DNA from: Aquatica leii
Lineage: Eukaryota; Arthropoda; Insecta; Coleoptera; Lampyridae
DNA length: 64,000 nucleotides
Direction: 5' to 3'
NCBI GenBank assembly: GCA_035610365.1
Contig: CM069435.1
Location: 18,961,123 to 19,025,122 of the forward strand
Shown here: in pieces, positions 1 through 13,024 of the stretch
How positions within the stretch are numbered: the first letter of the stretch is position 1
Layout: each line of letters begins with the position of its first letter
Notes under the pieces: generated by a model
The model's database searches: none
What the model was told of the DNA's origin: nothing
What the model saw: the letters and a program-made list of their open reading frames with translations, nothing else
Program-made: the position numbers and the translations under genes

Positions 1-420
1 CGCTCCTTCTATTTGTTTAAACAAGTTGTCGTTATAACTGAAATAAGTGTTTTTAAGGCAGAGTTCGATGAGCAGAACTTCTTCTTCAGTAATTCTCTCC
101 TTGAGCAAAAACAACACTTCGTCAACCGGGACTTTAGTAAAAAGAGATACCACGTCAAAGCTGACTAGGATATCTTCTTTTGTTATACGAAAGTTCTTAA
201 TTTTCTCTACAAAATCTGTAGAATCTTTAATGTGAGTTTCTGTATTTCTTGTCAACGGTATGAGTTTTGCAGCTAGATAACGTGCTAACGATTGAGTTGG
301 TGAATTGATAGTGCTCACTATCGGTCGAAGAGGGACTCCTTCTTTGTGTATCTTGGGAAGACCGTAGATTCGTGGCATAACTGGATTTTTTACAATCAAA
401 GTTTGTTTATTGTTAATATC
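1..420 (-). pseudogene. Penelope-like element, RT N-terminal half (inverted segment, cut by window edge)
   Basis: The minus strand is open from about 420 to 1. It reads as the fingers/palm part of a Penelope-type reverse transcriptase: a PRIYGLPKIHKEG motif near 390-350, then PLRPIVSTINSPTQSLARYL, then the palm motif SFDVVSLFTKVP with the first catalytic Asp. In the family these motifs lie N-terminal to YVDD. The YVDD part is instead found on the opposite strand from 429 onward, so the element is internally inverted here. The reading frame is uninterrupted within the window, but the segment runs off the left edge. Family assignment is firm; whether one insertion or two copies are involved is inference. 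Confidence 0.85.
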
Positions 421-428
421 TATAGTAG

Positions 429-1377
429 TGGTTCAGATATGTTGATGATGCGTTTGTTCTATGGCCTCATGGCAAAGATAAACTAAATCAGTTCTTTCAA
501 CATCTAAACTCTGCACATAATAGCATTAAATTTACCATGGAGTTAGAACATAACAGCAGTCTAGTCTTTCTTAATGAACTGGTGATAAAGAAAAATAACG
601 GAAAATTGGGGCATTCCGTTTATAGAAAGAAAACGCACACTAATAGATACTTAAACGTCGAATCTCACCACCATCCAGTACAGAAGAATACTGTTTGGAT
701 ACTTTAGCCCAAAGAGCTATACGTGTGTCAGGTAATGAAAATCTACAAAAGGAAAAGGAACCACTGTTGGAGTCCCTACAACAAAATGGATATGAGTTCA
801 AAGAAATCCAAAACGCAGGGAAAAGTGCAATAAATCCAAAAGTCAAAGAAGACTTATCACCTGCAACTAGCACCGCTTTAACGTTCTGTTTGGTACAGAC
901 AAAATAAGCAGGGTGCAAAAGAAACATAATATTAAAACTGTCTTTAGGACTAAGAATATCCTGATCACCTGGCTTACATCTTCTAAAGACAAACAAGGGG
1001 CTCTAAAACATGCCGCAGTTTACAAAATTCCTTGTTTCTGTGGATCAAGTTATATAGGATAGACGGGACGCTCTATTGAAGTTAGAGTAAAAGAACATAT
1101 GGCTGACTGCAAACACCGCAGAGTTACTAAATCAGCAGTGGCAGAACACGTGTGGAACCAAAGACACACGCTGAACTTTAACCAAACTACAGTGTTGGCT
1201 AGAACTCTTTTCTACTTGCCCAGACTAATCCGCGAAGCTGTGGAAATAGAAAAACGTCTATGTAATATGAACCGAGAAGACGGTTTAAGACTCAGCACAT
1301 CTTGGTCTTCAAGTATTATATTCTCTAAGACAAAGATCAACCTTTTTGGAAAGGACATAAACACTTACTCCAAATAA
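429..1377 (+). pseudogene. Penelope-like element, YVDD to GIY-YIG half, frameshifted
   Basis: From 429 the plus strand reads FRYVDDAFVLWPHG, the catalytic YVDD block of a Penelope RT, then MELEHNSSLVFLNELVIKK and a YRKKTHTNRYLN block. The frame shifts near 690 (CLDTLAQRAIRVSGNENLQ) and again near 900 (KISRVQKKHNIKTVFRT). From about 1010 comes the C-terminal GIY-YIG endonuclease: VYKIPCFCGSSYIG, a stop (TAG) where the family has Gln, then TGRSIEVRVKEHMADC and an open frame to the stop at 1375-1377. This RT plus GIY-YIG pairing defines Penelope-like elements. Two frameshifts and one nonsense codon make the copy dead. Confidence 0.88.
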
Positions 1378-3083
1378 TAACGATGTCAGTCAAGCGGCAA
1401 CGGAAAGGTAAGGTCCGTTAATCACGCTAATCGCTATTCTTTCAGTGACATTTACCACTCTGAAGATGCAAGCTGCAATGTCTTGCGAATCGTCAGTTTG
1501 TTTGGGTTCACAAACGACAATACGGCAAAGGCCAAGTTCTACTTCTTGTTTTGGCTCTCAAGAAGAGTCTAGGACCTAAGTCTGGGTGTTTAACTACGAC
1601 GCGGTCTAAGCCGAAAGCCATTTGTTTCTATCGCTGCCGTTTTCGGTTAAAGAGATTTTTCAGACAAATTGCGTCATCTTTAGTAATAAAGATATCTTCG
1701 ATGTCTTTTGGAACTATGTTGTCTTTTCTCTTTTAATTTATCTCTTCTAAAGACTCATCTAGGTCCACCGAATGCAAATCAGAATCAAAACAGTTCTCAA
1801 ATTCCTCATCTATATATACTAAATATTAGAATATTTTTACCAATATTAGATATAACTGTTGATAGGTATATTTACTCACCGGACTCATCGAGTCAGTCGA
1901 GCCATCATTCAAACGCAATTGAAATATATCTCTACACAGACTTTACACTGACAATTCAGGAATAAGTATAGAATCCAGTAGCGTACTTACGTGTATTTAT
2001 ATCCCTTCAGACAGTCTCAAAATATTTTTCCAACCTTTCATAAGCCTACTGGGATAATTATTACAGTAGTGAATAGCGCACCGTAAGGAAAAACACTTTG
2101 ACTTTACTAAGATTCCGGTTGGTGCTCGTCTTTTCGTCGTTTGTGTGCGTTATTTCAACTGCCAAAATCGAATGTATTTCTATATTAATTATTTCTACCG
2201 TTATTTCTAAAATTTTCCGGTTCCCTTACTTTATTAATTACAAAAGATAAATGTGGGAGAATACCCCTAGGTAATTACAAGCACATTATATTAAGGCTTA
2301 TGTGGTATCTCTTTGTAATATCCTATCTTTTTTGTCCCATTTACAGGTTGAATAAGCAGGAAGTTAATGCATGTTGGTAAAACGGAACCTACCAAATTGT
2401 GTGGTTTGCCGTAAAAACCGATGTCGCTCTTTTTGTTAATAATTTGTATAGAAAAACTTGCTTTCACAATGAAAACGAAATCTTGCATCAAACAGTTCTA
2501 AGAGAAATTTCTATTTTAAAAAAGTATTCGTGATATTGTTACTCGAAAACAATTTTTCTTAAAACGAAATCGACGACAGAAAATCGATGGCTATGCTTTT
2601 GTTTGTATAAAGAATACTATTTTTCGATTTATGTTGGTAGTTTTGCCGTGATGGTTTTTGTTATATCAAAAACTTTAGAAAACATACTTAGTTCATGAAT
2701 GAAAAATGCGGAAATAATTTTTATAATTTTAGAAGCTGACAGAATTTTTTTCAAAGTGGCTGGAGCGATAACATTTCAAGGTCGAAAACTGAAAGAAAAA
2801 TAATTCTTAAACTTTTGGTTTTAATGTTCTTTAAGGTCGTTTTTTTTGTATTTCTTTTACTGCTATGTCTCAGCCTACTTTAAAATACATAATTTGTGGT
2901 CTAATTATAATAATAAGTACGTACAACATTCGCAACGAATTCATTTTGAAATTGTTTTCTATATTATATTTATGTGAAAATATTCGTTTGACATTTCTCA
3001 TTCGAATTTTAGAAAATATCGATTTGAAAAATACCTAAATAATAAATTAATTAAAAATTAAGTTGTTTAATTTTAAAAAATTC
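1378..3083. other. Penelope 3' tail, then AT-rich DNA without a recognisable gene
   Basis: About 1380-1560 is probably the Penelope 3' untranslated tail: a CTCTGAAGATGCAAGCTGCAATG block followed by ACAAACGACAATACGGC resembles the repeat found again at 37.08-37.19 and 37.44-37.56 kb. The rest is AT-rich; the short open frames show no recognisable motif. I see no gene here. Confidence 0.5.
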
Positions 3084-3156
3084 TGCCCCCGGAGAGAATT
3101 GAACTCTCGACCCCTGGTTTACAAGACCAGTGCTCTAACCCCTGAGCTACGGAGGC
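3084..3156 (-). tRNA. tRNA-Thr (anticodon UGU)
   Basis: The minus strand folds as a canonical 73-nt tRNA without intron. The acceptor stem GCCTCCG pairs with CGGGGGC (one G-U), the D arm is GCTC/GAGC, the anticodon stem CTGGT/ACCAG holds the loop CTTGTAA with anticodon TGT, and the T arm GAGAG/CTCTC carries a TTCAATT loop. The discriminator base is A and CCA is not encoded, as in nuclear genes. A and B box promoter elements lie in the D and T arms. It decodes ACA (Thr). Confidence 0.96.
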
Positions 3157-4139
3157 TATGAATCTTACACTGTCATACATGTTTAAATATAGCATTCCAA
3201 AATTAAATCTTGAAACCATTATAAATTTTATAGATTAAATAGCAATTTTTATTTAAATTTGTATTTAATGATAATAAATTTGCGTTCGAAGCACGCGTGT
3301 TACAAAAAATATACGTTTTTTCTCATTAAATTTAGTTCGTGTTTCTATTTTTAATTTTCATACATTCGTATTTGATGATGTGCTACAGAAAATTAGAGGC
3401 GTTTCAATTTTACTTTTATAAAAGAAATCAATAGTCTCCGTAGGCGTAACTACTAAAAATTATTCACTCAACTTTACAGTGATAACAAAACTTTGGACGA
3501 AATTAATCCTACGCTTTCTATACGTATATTCTCCCCTATAACATTCACCTACAGAATTCGTTTTCTAAAAGGGAATGAAAGAACGCTCGAATGCCAATTG
3601 TGCCCATTTGATATGTGTAGTTTGTTTATAGCGTTGTAAAACGAGTCCTTGTCTGTCTGGGTTGAATAAGTAAACAAAGGTAATAAAAAGAAGTGAGCCA
3701 TAAATTTCAATTTATCAACATAAAGATGGCGGCAAATTTCATAACTACCTATGATTGACTCACTACTTTTTTTCGATTATCAATTTGTTTTTAGTAACTA
3801 CCGAAGAAGCATTAAAAATACTGAAATGTTAGTGTAACTAAAAATAAAGCAATTGTAGAACCTAACATAAAATGCAGTAACGTATAGACACGTTTTATAT
3901 GTATTTTCTTCGGTGGTCGGAAATACTGATTGCGATTACTTTCTACAATCGGTGATCATCGATCGTGCGATTATCCTTTTGAGGATGATCCGCGATCGTA
4001 TTCATTATATCACGATCGAGTATTGCTCAAAACTCGATCATTTTGCGATCTTTTCAAAAGTAAGTTAAAAACTTTCTACTTTAGCAAAAATCCTTATAAT
4101 TTTCAAAATAAAATTCATTGCATTAAAAGTGTAGAGATA
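3157..4139. other. AT-rich spacer with a cluster of CGATCG-type sites
   Basis: No gene is seen. Between about 3946 and 4050 the motif GATC occurs repeatedly in CGATCG, TGATCATCGATCG, CGCGATCG and TCGATCA contexts, denser than in the surrounding AT-rich DNA. The meaning is unknown; it may be a decayed satellite. Confidence 0.4.
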
Positions 4140-6169
4140 CGGTAGAGGTGACCCTTGTTTTTAAAATTGATTATAAAGTTTCTTCAGTTTTGCGTAAGCG
4201 GCTTACTGCTACCGCTACAAATCGCGCGATCCTCCCCCGCTCAAATGTAGTCAAACGTAACTAGAAAAACATAAATAAAGTCGTCCCAGAAGGAGGAGGA
4301 GGAGGAGGAAGACGTGGACTCACGGCTTATCCTCGCTGCTAAAGTTAATACCAAGTAGGCAAGGAAAAGGATCAGTATATAAATAAGGAAGTAGAAGAAA
4401 AGCAGACTGTTAGTCAAGCAGCAACAGCTAAAACCAAACTCAAATGTGTCATTTAACTAAAAATTATGAGCTAGCAAGTTGTTACCACTTTTTTTAGCAC
4501 GTTCTTATGGTAACAACCACGTCACCACAGATAGTTTAGATACTAATGAGTGGGCGTGGTTGCGAATACTATAATAAAAAAGAAAAAAAAATGAGCGCCA
4601 TTCCTCTGTAAGAGTAGAACCTTTGGCTCGGAGACGCCAAAAGTACATAACAAACTTGCTGTAGAAAAAATTAGGAAAAAAGCAAACAACTATCAACGAA
4701 AGAATATAACAATTACTACATAAGGCAAAATGCAATCTTATTCTAAAAACGAAAAACTTACCTGTAGTTTCTTAGAGTATTACCTGGCATACAATCAAAT
4801 GATTAAACTAATCGACGTCAACGTAACTAATAATACACAAATGTAAAATAAGCTGAAGGCTGAAGTACAGAATCGATCAAAAATAAAATATTAATATCGA
4901 TGAACGAGTAACTGAAGGCTTAATAGAAGTAATAGGACATAATTAAAATAGCTGAAACTTGGTAAATACAAATGTAAATAAATACGTAACACAGTTGCAA
5001 AAAGATAGCACAGATCAATAAAGTTGAAGCGTAAAACAAGTAAACAACACCAAAACCGACGCTTGACAGCTGATTAAAGTCCAATTTGACACATGAGGCC
5101 ATTAATCTCACGTTAATTACACCGAACTGAGTTGGTCCATTAAGTATGAGACATCATTAAAAAGAAAATAATACTTTCACATTTAATAACAGAGTTTGAA
5201 CAAAAGACTCCTTGCCTCCACCAATTTCGCTGTAATGAGCTTTAATTTAGCAAATGCAAAATGACGTCAGGTATTCATTACTTGCAAGTAGCTGACTAGA
5301 AAGAAAGTCGATTTAACCTTTTCGATACAGAACAGAACAGAAAATCTTCTTTCCATTCCCAATCGCTAAAAGCGTAATAGTAACAACGACGTGAAATTAA
5401 ATTGCTTACGATTAAACGGGCAAAGTTTCTACAAACGTCAACTAAAAAAAGAATTCTGGCGAATGTTGAACATGAAATACTGATATTGTGTCTCCAGTGC
5501 GGTAGTAAGAATTTTGTCGAAAATACGAAATTGTGACACTTTATTACTAACGACACGTAACGATGTACCATTACAAATTAGCGAAATCGAGCAAAGAACA
5601 CCTGGATCTGGACTTAAAGTAACGATTATTAATTTTGTTTTATACGTTTTGATTGGCGCTTGAGATACCTTGTCCAAAAATTCAAAATGTTTGAACTTGT
5701 AAAAGTGCCAAAAGGAATTCTGATAATCAACGTATGGTCTAAGCGTCTAAGTGTCATACCGAATGACCAATTGACGCACCAGATAAAAATGCATAAAGTG
5801 AATACAACCGGTGGCGTGACCAAATGGTTAACACGTTTGCTGCATTTTCTACAAACCGAAGAACGTCAATCTGATACACTAGCCTGCCTTGCAAACCAGA
5901 ATAATTTCCGGTTTTCAGTACCAAACCCACTAACAGCACCAACAATATCAGCAGTGCTATGTGAAGCCGCAGAAACTTCAAAGCTGTTTCATACCTCAAT
6001 CAATGATCAAAATCTTGGCACTAGAGATTGCAAGAACCGCCGCCAAGACTATTTTTTTTCTCTAAAAGTTGCCGGACTTACGCTGCCGCCATTTACTGTA
6101 AGTAAAGACACAAAATCATGACAGTCTCATCTAGTAATGTTCTGTGTTTGTGTCTGCGCCGAGAGGGTG
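4140..6169. repeat. Complex dispersed repeat R, copy A (left part)
   Basis: 4505-6117 is a diverged direct copy of 13025-14645. Matching landmarks: the GGCTCGGAGACGCCAAAAGT block (about 4625 and 13115), the block AAATACGTAACACAGTTGCA (about 4980 and 13595), GCTTGACAGCTGATT (about 5065 and 13675), and TTGACGCACCAGATAAAAAT (about 5770 and 14400). 4140-4270 carries the GAGGTGACC...CAAACGTAACTAG block also present near 10940-11055. The copy is interrupted at 6170 by a TIR element and resumes at 8359. Short open frames occur on both strands but none is conserved across copies, so I treat it as noncoding repeat of unknown class. Confidence 0.75.
4292..4311 (+). repeat. (AGG)n microsatellite
   Basis: A short run of AGG/GGA triplets (AGAAGGAGGAGGAGGAGGA) lies within the dispersed repeat. 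Confidence 0.8.
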
Positions 6170-8358
6170 CCCACACAGCACAAGCATATCCAGTGGATAT
6201 GAAATGTACACACCAACCATGGATACCGGAGGTGCATCGAACATCCATATTTAATATTATGGAGCAAGGATGGAGGTCCATTGGATATATCATTCCGTCA
6301 CGGAAAAATCTTCATAGTATGTCCATAGGACCTCCAGGTGGATAAACATTTTACATCCATATGGAGATACATTGAACAGTCATATGAACGTACAAAATAC
6401 ATACATATGGAGGTTCAATGAACATTTAATTAAAGTATAATAAACATTCATTTTTTTTATAGAACCTTCATATGTGCATATCTATATATTAACAAAAAAT
6501 ATGGCCACACGTCAAATAAAGTCAATACAAAATGCCAATAGTGATATTTTCCAGATGCAACAACTCCGGTTGGTCCACAGAAAATATGACCACTTGTTCA
6601 TTTTCACTCAAACACAATCGAACTTTTTTATTTACACATTCTCTCATTTTTCTAGAGCTTTTATCCATTATTTATATTATAGGAATCCAAATACTTACTA
6701 GATTAATGTACAGCAAAAGTAAATTCAAATATGCAAAAATACCTTGTCTTTACCCAATAAACACATCTGTACTGGCAATGTACTCCTTAGCCGGCACTCA
6801 GAATGCTGGCAATGTACTAAAATGAAGTACACTGCCGGTAACCAGGTGACACACCGGCCGATATATTGCCGGATGAATCTTGCCAATGCAGAAATTGCAT
6901 CGAACCAATATCGGCAAGTTATGTATATTAATACAAGTTAAATGCAGAATGCCAGTGAAATCTGTGCAATATAATATGTACTTTGCCATCACATAAATAG
7001 TGCGCAATTTTAAAAGCATTGGCAATGTTAGCAACTTAACTCAAAATAAAAGCATACAATGGTATTATCATTTTTAATTTAATTAATAAAACAATTTGGA
7101 AACTTAACATACAATGTCCATATATGTACTGAAAAAAATTAAAAAAATATAAAAAACCTATTTACATTCATTCTGTGCTTATGTTTATTGGCGTCTTTCG
7201 TACCCACTACTCCTGGTGTTTATTGCGTGTTGTAAAGCTGCACCACAATTTGAATTTTTTCTTATGGATACTGTAAAATAAAAATTACATTGTAATGCTA
7301 CTCAAATAACTTATGCACTTTTTTAGCAATTTCTAAACTAAATTTTGAAGTTTTTTAAGTAATTATAAAGAATTGTTTTGTAAATAGTCGTGAAATAAAA
7401 TACAACATGAAAGTCAAGTTTGGCAGTAATGCACTTGAAATCACATTACGTTAATATACATATAAAGTTAATGTTTTAAGTTTTAACCTATAAACTATAA
7501 AATACTCTGAAGCCTCTTACCATAAATTAAATTTAAAATATTTTTACAAATTTGTTTTGCTTGATCCAGACCAATTACTTGGTTAAAACATGTCTCGTTT
7601 GCTGTATCTTTTCATCCAACAAAGTAGATTGAATCGATCTAAAAAAAAATTTCAATTAAATAAAACTCAGCAATAAGAATAATGAATTGGGAAATTGTAG
7701 ATAAACTCACAAACTGGCTCTTAGATTACAAATTCCAAAGTCATTATATATTTTCTCAAAAACGTGTTAGTTTTTAGGTTATATATTTATTATTAAGAAA
7801 TAATTTATATTTAAATTTAATACTTACTTATTTTGTTTACCCATCCATCCTAAATGATGAAAAACAAACACATTTTTTCGAAATTTTAAAGCACAAAATG
7901 GTTTGCATACGATAAATACAAGCTAAACAAAAAGCCAAAAAGTTTGCGTGTGCAATAATTCCTTAAATAATCAGTGGCGATAATATACGCGAAACCTTGG
8001 CGAAAACAAACGAACAACGAAGAAAGTTTAAATTAAACCGCGCCAAGTATTTTTTTTTTCTTTTTCAATTTTTCATTAAATTTGTTGTTGCATGTTAAAT
8101 ATTTACTACAAATGTTAAATTTTAGAGAATATAATTATTTCTAAATAATTTTGATAAAAAATAGCAACTCACAAAATTATGTAACATGATATATAAAAAA
8201 AAATATTTCCGAACATAACACTTAAGATAATCCTATTTCACAGATATCCATGAATGTATATAAGGTGCATATACAATGGATATTAAACTACGGATGTACA
8301 TCAATGGATATTATATGGATAAATATGTATATCCATTGCATCTCGCGTGCTGTGTGGG
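6170..8358 (+). mobile_element. 2.2-kb TIR transposon, copy 1 (non-autonomous)
   Basis: The element starts CCCACACAGCAC and ends GTGCTGTGTGGG, a perfect 12-bp terminal inverted repeat. Flanks carry a possible 2-bp duplication (TG at 6168-6169 and 8359-8360). Subterminal regions are rich in ATGGATAT/ATATCCAT words, and an internal block (about 6770-7030) repeats TGCCGG/TGCCAG words. It sits inside repeat R, whose sequence resumes at 8359. It is almost identical to the reverse complement of 18097-20260. No transposase motif is visible; open frames such as 6532-6825 are shared by both copies simply because the copies are nearly identical. The superfamily is unresolved. Confidence 0.85.
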
Positions 8359-8760
8359 TGGTATGTAACAAAACGGTGGAGGTGACCAAAATTGTTTATA
8401 AATTTTCTTTAACTACGCGTGAGCTTTAGACTCTCGGATTAAGCCCACTTCTACTGTTTCAAAACGCTTAAGTACATTCCGGCATAACCAGACAGGCATA
8501 TAAAAGGAAACATTCGAGTCTTTTCTTTTGAGACCCGTGTCTGGTAAGACTTATACCAGGTACTATTACAAATTAACGCAATCAAGCTAAAAAAACACCT
8601 GAATCCAAATGTAAGCATTTTTAATTGTGTTTTATACATTTTGGATGGCGTTCAAAATACCTTGTCCCAAAATACAAAATGTATGAACCTGTACAACTAA
8701 TTTAGATAGCCCCATGTTTGGTTCAAGTGGATGAGTGTCATACGGAATTGTTACACTGGT
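8359..8760. repeat. Dispersed repeat R, copy A (right part)
   Basis: After the TIR element the GGAGGTGACCAAAATTGTTT block appears at about 8379, as near 10935 and 4145. About 8575-8745 aligns with 5590-5770 and 14220-14410 (TTTTATACATTTTG, ACCTGTA, GTGTCATACGGAAT landmarks). The TTCTTTTGAGACCCGTG block near 8523 matches the tandem blocks at 15230-15310. Confidence 0.65.
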
Positions 8761-10690
8761 TTTCGTGTAACCAAAAAAAAATAAGCAACGGCTAACACAG
8801 TTTCCCCGGAGAGGGAGTCGTAGGCTTTGTGATGTTAAATTATAGGTTAAAGCTAAAAAAAGGCACCAAGACGATGAAAGATTAAATTAGGGAGGTATCG
8901 TCTAACTCTACTCGTAGCTGAAAAAGAACAAATAAAACGAAAGAAGTAATATAATGTATCACAGAAGTAGTTGAAGAGGACGAAGACAGTATATAAGTAT
9001 AGTTATATAAACGTTGCAAACAATATTACATGGGTTGATATCACAGGCCAAATATAAGTTACGTCCTTTGACTGGGCAACACGTCGCACATCTAAGTGCC
9101 CTAATCGGTCTAACTTTTACATTTAACGAAGGAATGACTTTACTGTATTAAGTTAAATTACAAGAATACGAAAATCAAAAGTATCGAGAATCAAAGCGCA
9201 CCCGATAAACATGCGACACACAAAAAAAAGTGTTGAACATTAATTGTGATTACAACCTAGTATGTACGTGTGGCCATTCCAATAATCGACATGACCAACG
9301 AAGCAAAACAGCAAATGCAATAGTTGTGTATTATCCAGTAGGGGAATCGCTAATTCCGTAACAGTCTGACCTAAAAATGCAATTTGACACAAAGCGTACA
9401 TACGGTGTTAGCACAAGTAATCTGATTTAATGCATACAATATTCGACGTAAAAGAATGCGCCGAGCTTCTCTCTAAATAACTTTGCATTTGTGTAAGTAT
9501 TTCTTCCCATAAAGTGGTGTACAACCCATTAGCCTTCAACGACCTGACGTCATGGAAACTTTCCGACAAGCAGGTGTTTTACCAACGTAAATGATAATTT
9601 AAGCCCTCAAAACAAAAAAAACCTTATAAAATCACATACCCTAAAATAAGCTTTCACTCAACAATACGCAGAATTCGTCCACATATTCACGTGGAATGGC
9701 GTGAAACAATTTAATAATAAAAGTCTTGTTGTGCCAGAGAGACCACCAAGAACGGTCCGTATTATGCTGAACGTTAACAGGAAATGAATAAAATACGCTC
9801 TTATAAAATTTAACATCGACGACGAATAGGTGGGGTGTGTCGAGGAACAAATTTTATACTTGAAAATTAATCTACCAACTGTTTAACATAACAGAACACT
9901 TAACCAACCACATGAAAATACATAAATTTTATACAACCTGTGGAAAACAAGTATCGATGAACGTCAATCCGCTACACTAACCAGCTTGAAAACATAACGA
10001 CTACATTAACCTGAAAAAATAAAAAGCGTTGGCTTGCGACTATGTGGATATAACCCGATCAAACTTGTCTTGAATCACGAGATGACACACTAACTGCAAG
10101 TACTACCTGTGTGTGTTGTTTTAGACTTTTGAATCACACCAAACAGCCTCAGCTAATTACCGATACTGCCCGTGGATCTATAAATCACTAAGGTTTGCTT
10201 GACTTTTAGGTTTAAGCCCCTTTTATACCCGCCGTGGCTTTCGTAGATTTTTAACTGTTTTTTTGTCGCCTTATACGGGCAAGAGTTAAACTCGACTGTG
10301 GATACCGGTTCTACCAGAAATTCTGTAAATCCAAAGGTAGAAGAACTCGTTGCTGGAGACTCACTATTCAATGGAAACATGTCAGACAGAGTCTAACCAG
10401 CAAACAGCGATATTACTAAACCAAGCAAAAATTATTCAATTCTACTAAACATTAGGTTTCAAACTATTACGCTCGAATGTAAGTTCCTGGATTATCGCAC
10501 AAACAATCTCCTGCTTTGCTTAGATATCGCATCCAAACATAAAGTTATTTTAGAAGTAAAAAAACACCGAACCGATAATATGTACGAGCAGAACCAGTCA
10601 AGGGCTGGAACGAATCCAGAGTGTATCCAAACTAAAACTGCCAGTAAACAACGATTTGCTGCAAATATAGGTGGATCAATTTAAAACATT
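8761..10690. other. AT-rich spacer, no gene seen
   Basis: Open frames are short and show no family motif. 10020-10160 and 10560-10660 share loose similarity with repeat R surroundings, but I cannot define copy limits. I see nothing else here. Confidence 0.4.
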
Positions 10691-11160
10691 CATTGATTCC
10701 AAAATTCCCGTACCATACTGCACCGAAAAAATCTTTGGTTGATACAGAAGAGAAATCGTTTTTGTCGTTAAAATCCGCACAGCCTGACTTTAAAGTTCAC
10801 AGTTTCCTGGTGTCTCATAGTTCCGTCAACAGACGAAATCTTGCTGTCACAGACCGCAATAGCAACTTAACAAGAGACATCGCAAAGGTTGTTTTTCTTA
10901 AAGTACCGTACTTGAACCGCCGCCAGTTACCGAGATAACCAAAATTGTTTTTAAAATGATTATAAATTTTCTTTAATCCCGCGTAAGAATTTGCTGATGC
11001 AACCGATACGAAACCCGCAATTCTCCGCCGTTCAAGTGTATTCAAACGTAACTAGACAAACGTATAAAAAGAGACGTCCAATCCCAGAAAAGAAATTTTC
11101 TTCCGAGATCCGTTGCCGGTAAAAGCTTTCGTCCAAGACCTTGTTACATGCCAAAGTTAA
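10691..11160. repeat. Dispersed repeat R, copy B (fragment)
   Basis: About 10815-11160 shares ordered landmarks with other copies: CCGTCAACAGACGAAATCTTG (compare 14525 and 14965), GAACCGCCGCCAGTTACC (compare 14613), ACCAAAATTGTTTTTAAAATGA, CAAACGTAACTAG (compare 4254) and TTCTTCCGAGATCCGTTGCC (compare 15270). It lacks the 5' two thirds of the unit. Confidence 0.65.
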
Positions 11161-13024
11161 AACAAAGTCACTGCCTGAAATGAGGTAACATAAACGATGT
11201 TGTGCCGCTGCTCAGTGGAGACGGGGTGGGTTATATTTAAAAGTTTCGTGATTGATTTGGATAACTTGACGAAAAACACAAAATCGAAAAGTAATAATGC
11301 CGAAATCAAAGGGCGCCAGGAAGGAGTAAAGCTTAATGGACTTCTGGCCCTTGCCAACCACAAGTCCGCTCCTGAAGGATACACTCTAACTGGACTTACC
11401 TTCTTAGAGTGAATCACAATAAAATCTGAAATAAATTAATAAAGTTACACACGCGGGGGCCGACGGAATTAAAGGCTCTTTACATTTAACAATTTAACAT
11501 TTATTTGAACACACAAAAAAAAATAATGAAACAAAAATAAAGTATAGTAATCAACAAAAATTAACCAAAACAAAACAACAAAAGGTACGTAAATAAACGT
11601 TTGATAAAAAAACAAAATTTAAAATTATTTGAATAAATGCACAAAAACAAAATAATAAAATACAAAATACAGAATTTAATAAAACCAAGCACAAATTAGT
11701 AAATCTTAATTTATCACGGCCGTGTGCGCGTCGAAATTACTCATTTACAAAAGAAAAATAAACTTATTTAAAATAAAACTAATATATATATATCTTGAAT
11801 CAAAAATTCGGTCCCGTTTAATAAATTTTTAACTCGGGATTATGTCACAGTTCCGATAAATACGGACAATAATTAGTTACATTAACGTCAAATCAATTCG
11901 AGACACTAAAAATTTTTATTTGAAATTCAAAGCTTTTAACACTCAATCACGTAAATAATAACTTCACGATTAAATATATGGTGCAATTTAAATACCTTGA
12001 ATTTGTCGTAACTTCAGGAAAGAACCGGTGGTTGGTTCTAGGTGGCCAGTTGTCTACGGGAAGAATAACGTTGAAAGGTACCCCAAACAATTGCAATGAC
12101 GGCGGAAGAATTTTCTTTTTAACACTTAAATAAAATCCGCACAAATGCGAAGACTGGATTTAGCACAACCCATCGATTGCATATCCAACTTGAAACGTGA
12201 GTTTTATTTTTGGAAACTATGAAGACTACTTAAACCGTAAATTACGAAATTTGGAAAATCAAACTTTTCCACCACTACACTTGATTTTCACGGTTCCATC
12301 TAACTTCCGCGGTTTACATCACGATAGGGTAAAAGTACCCTAACCACTCAACTACATCACGGTACCCGGTATTTCTTAATTGCCACCGAAAACAATTATC
12401 CCCCAAAATCAAAATTTTTCTCCTTTTAACTCCTCGTAATCCCACTTAATTCAATAAACTTGCGCCGTACAATCTTTGTAAAAGATGGAACACTAAACAA
12501 AGTAACTTAACAAAGATGAAAAATATTATTGCCACGTGCGTCTTGTCACGTAGGCACTCGAAAGAGAGAAAATCTTCTCACAGAAAACGCTTACTCCGTT
12601 AAATTATCAGGTGGTCCAAATCACGCTCGTAAATGACCTCAGCATAAACAAAATCGATCAAAATACATTCCAAACAGGAAGTCATAAATTAGATAGAGTT
12701 GTTATTCCATTGAAATAACCAGAAGTAAAAACACTAAATCAAAATCAAGACCACGGAAATTTATGCGTTTAAAAAAAACAAACCAATAATAATTGTGAAA
12801 TAACTATAAAATACAAATAAACTTAAATCAAACGTAATAAAATAACGAGTAAAACGTTTTCGATGCTAACATCGAACTAATCAATCGTTAAAAATTAAAA
12901 AAAAACCAGAAAATTCAGCCAGATGAATCAGATTACGGGGTCTTACATAAAAGATTCACGACTAAATTTCAACGCCGGTTACAACCTGTACCTGAAACCG
13001 CGGGCTTTTATGGTCCACGTTACT
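11161..13024. other. AT-rich spacer, no gene seen
   Basis: A 71-codon open frame at 11197-11412 (+) has no recognisable domain. 11430-11800 is a very A-rich stretch. 12000-12130 is GC-richer and resembles degenerate repeat or LTR sequence, but no partner copy or coding motif was found. Confidence 0.35.

Noticed and set aside
5660..6121. 153-codon plus-strand open frame in repeat R
   Set aside because: Broken by stops in the aligned copy at 14280-14640 and without a domain.
6532..6825. 97-codon frame conserved between the two TIR elements
   Set aside because: Both copies are nearly identical throughout, so conservation is not evidence of coding; no transposase motif.
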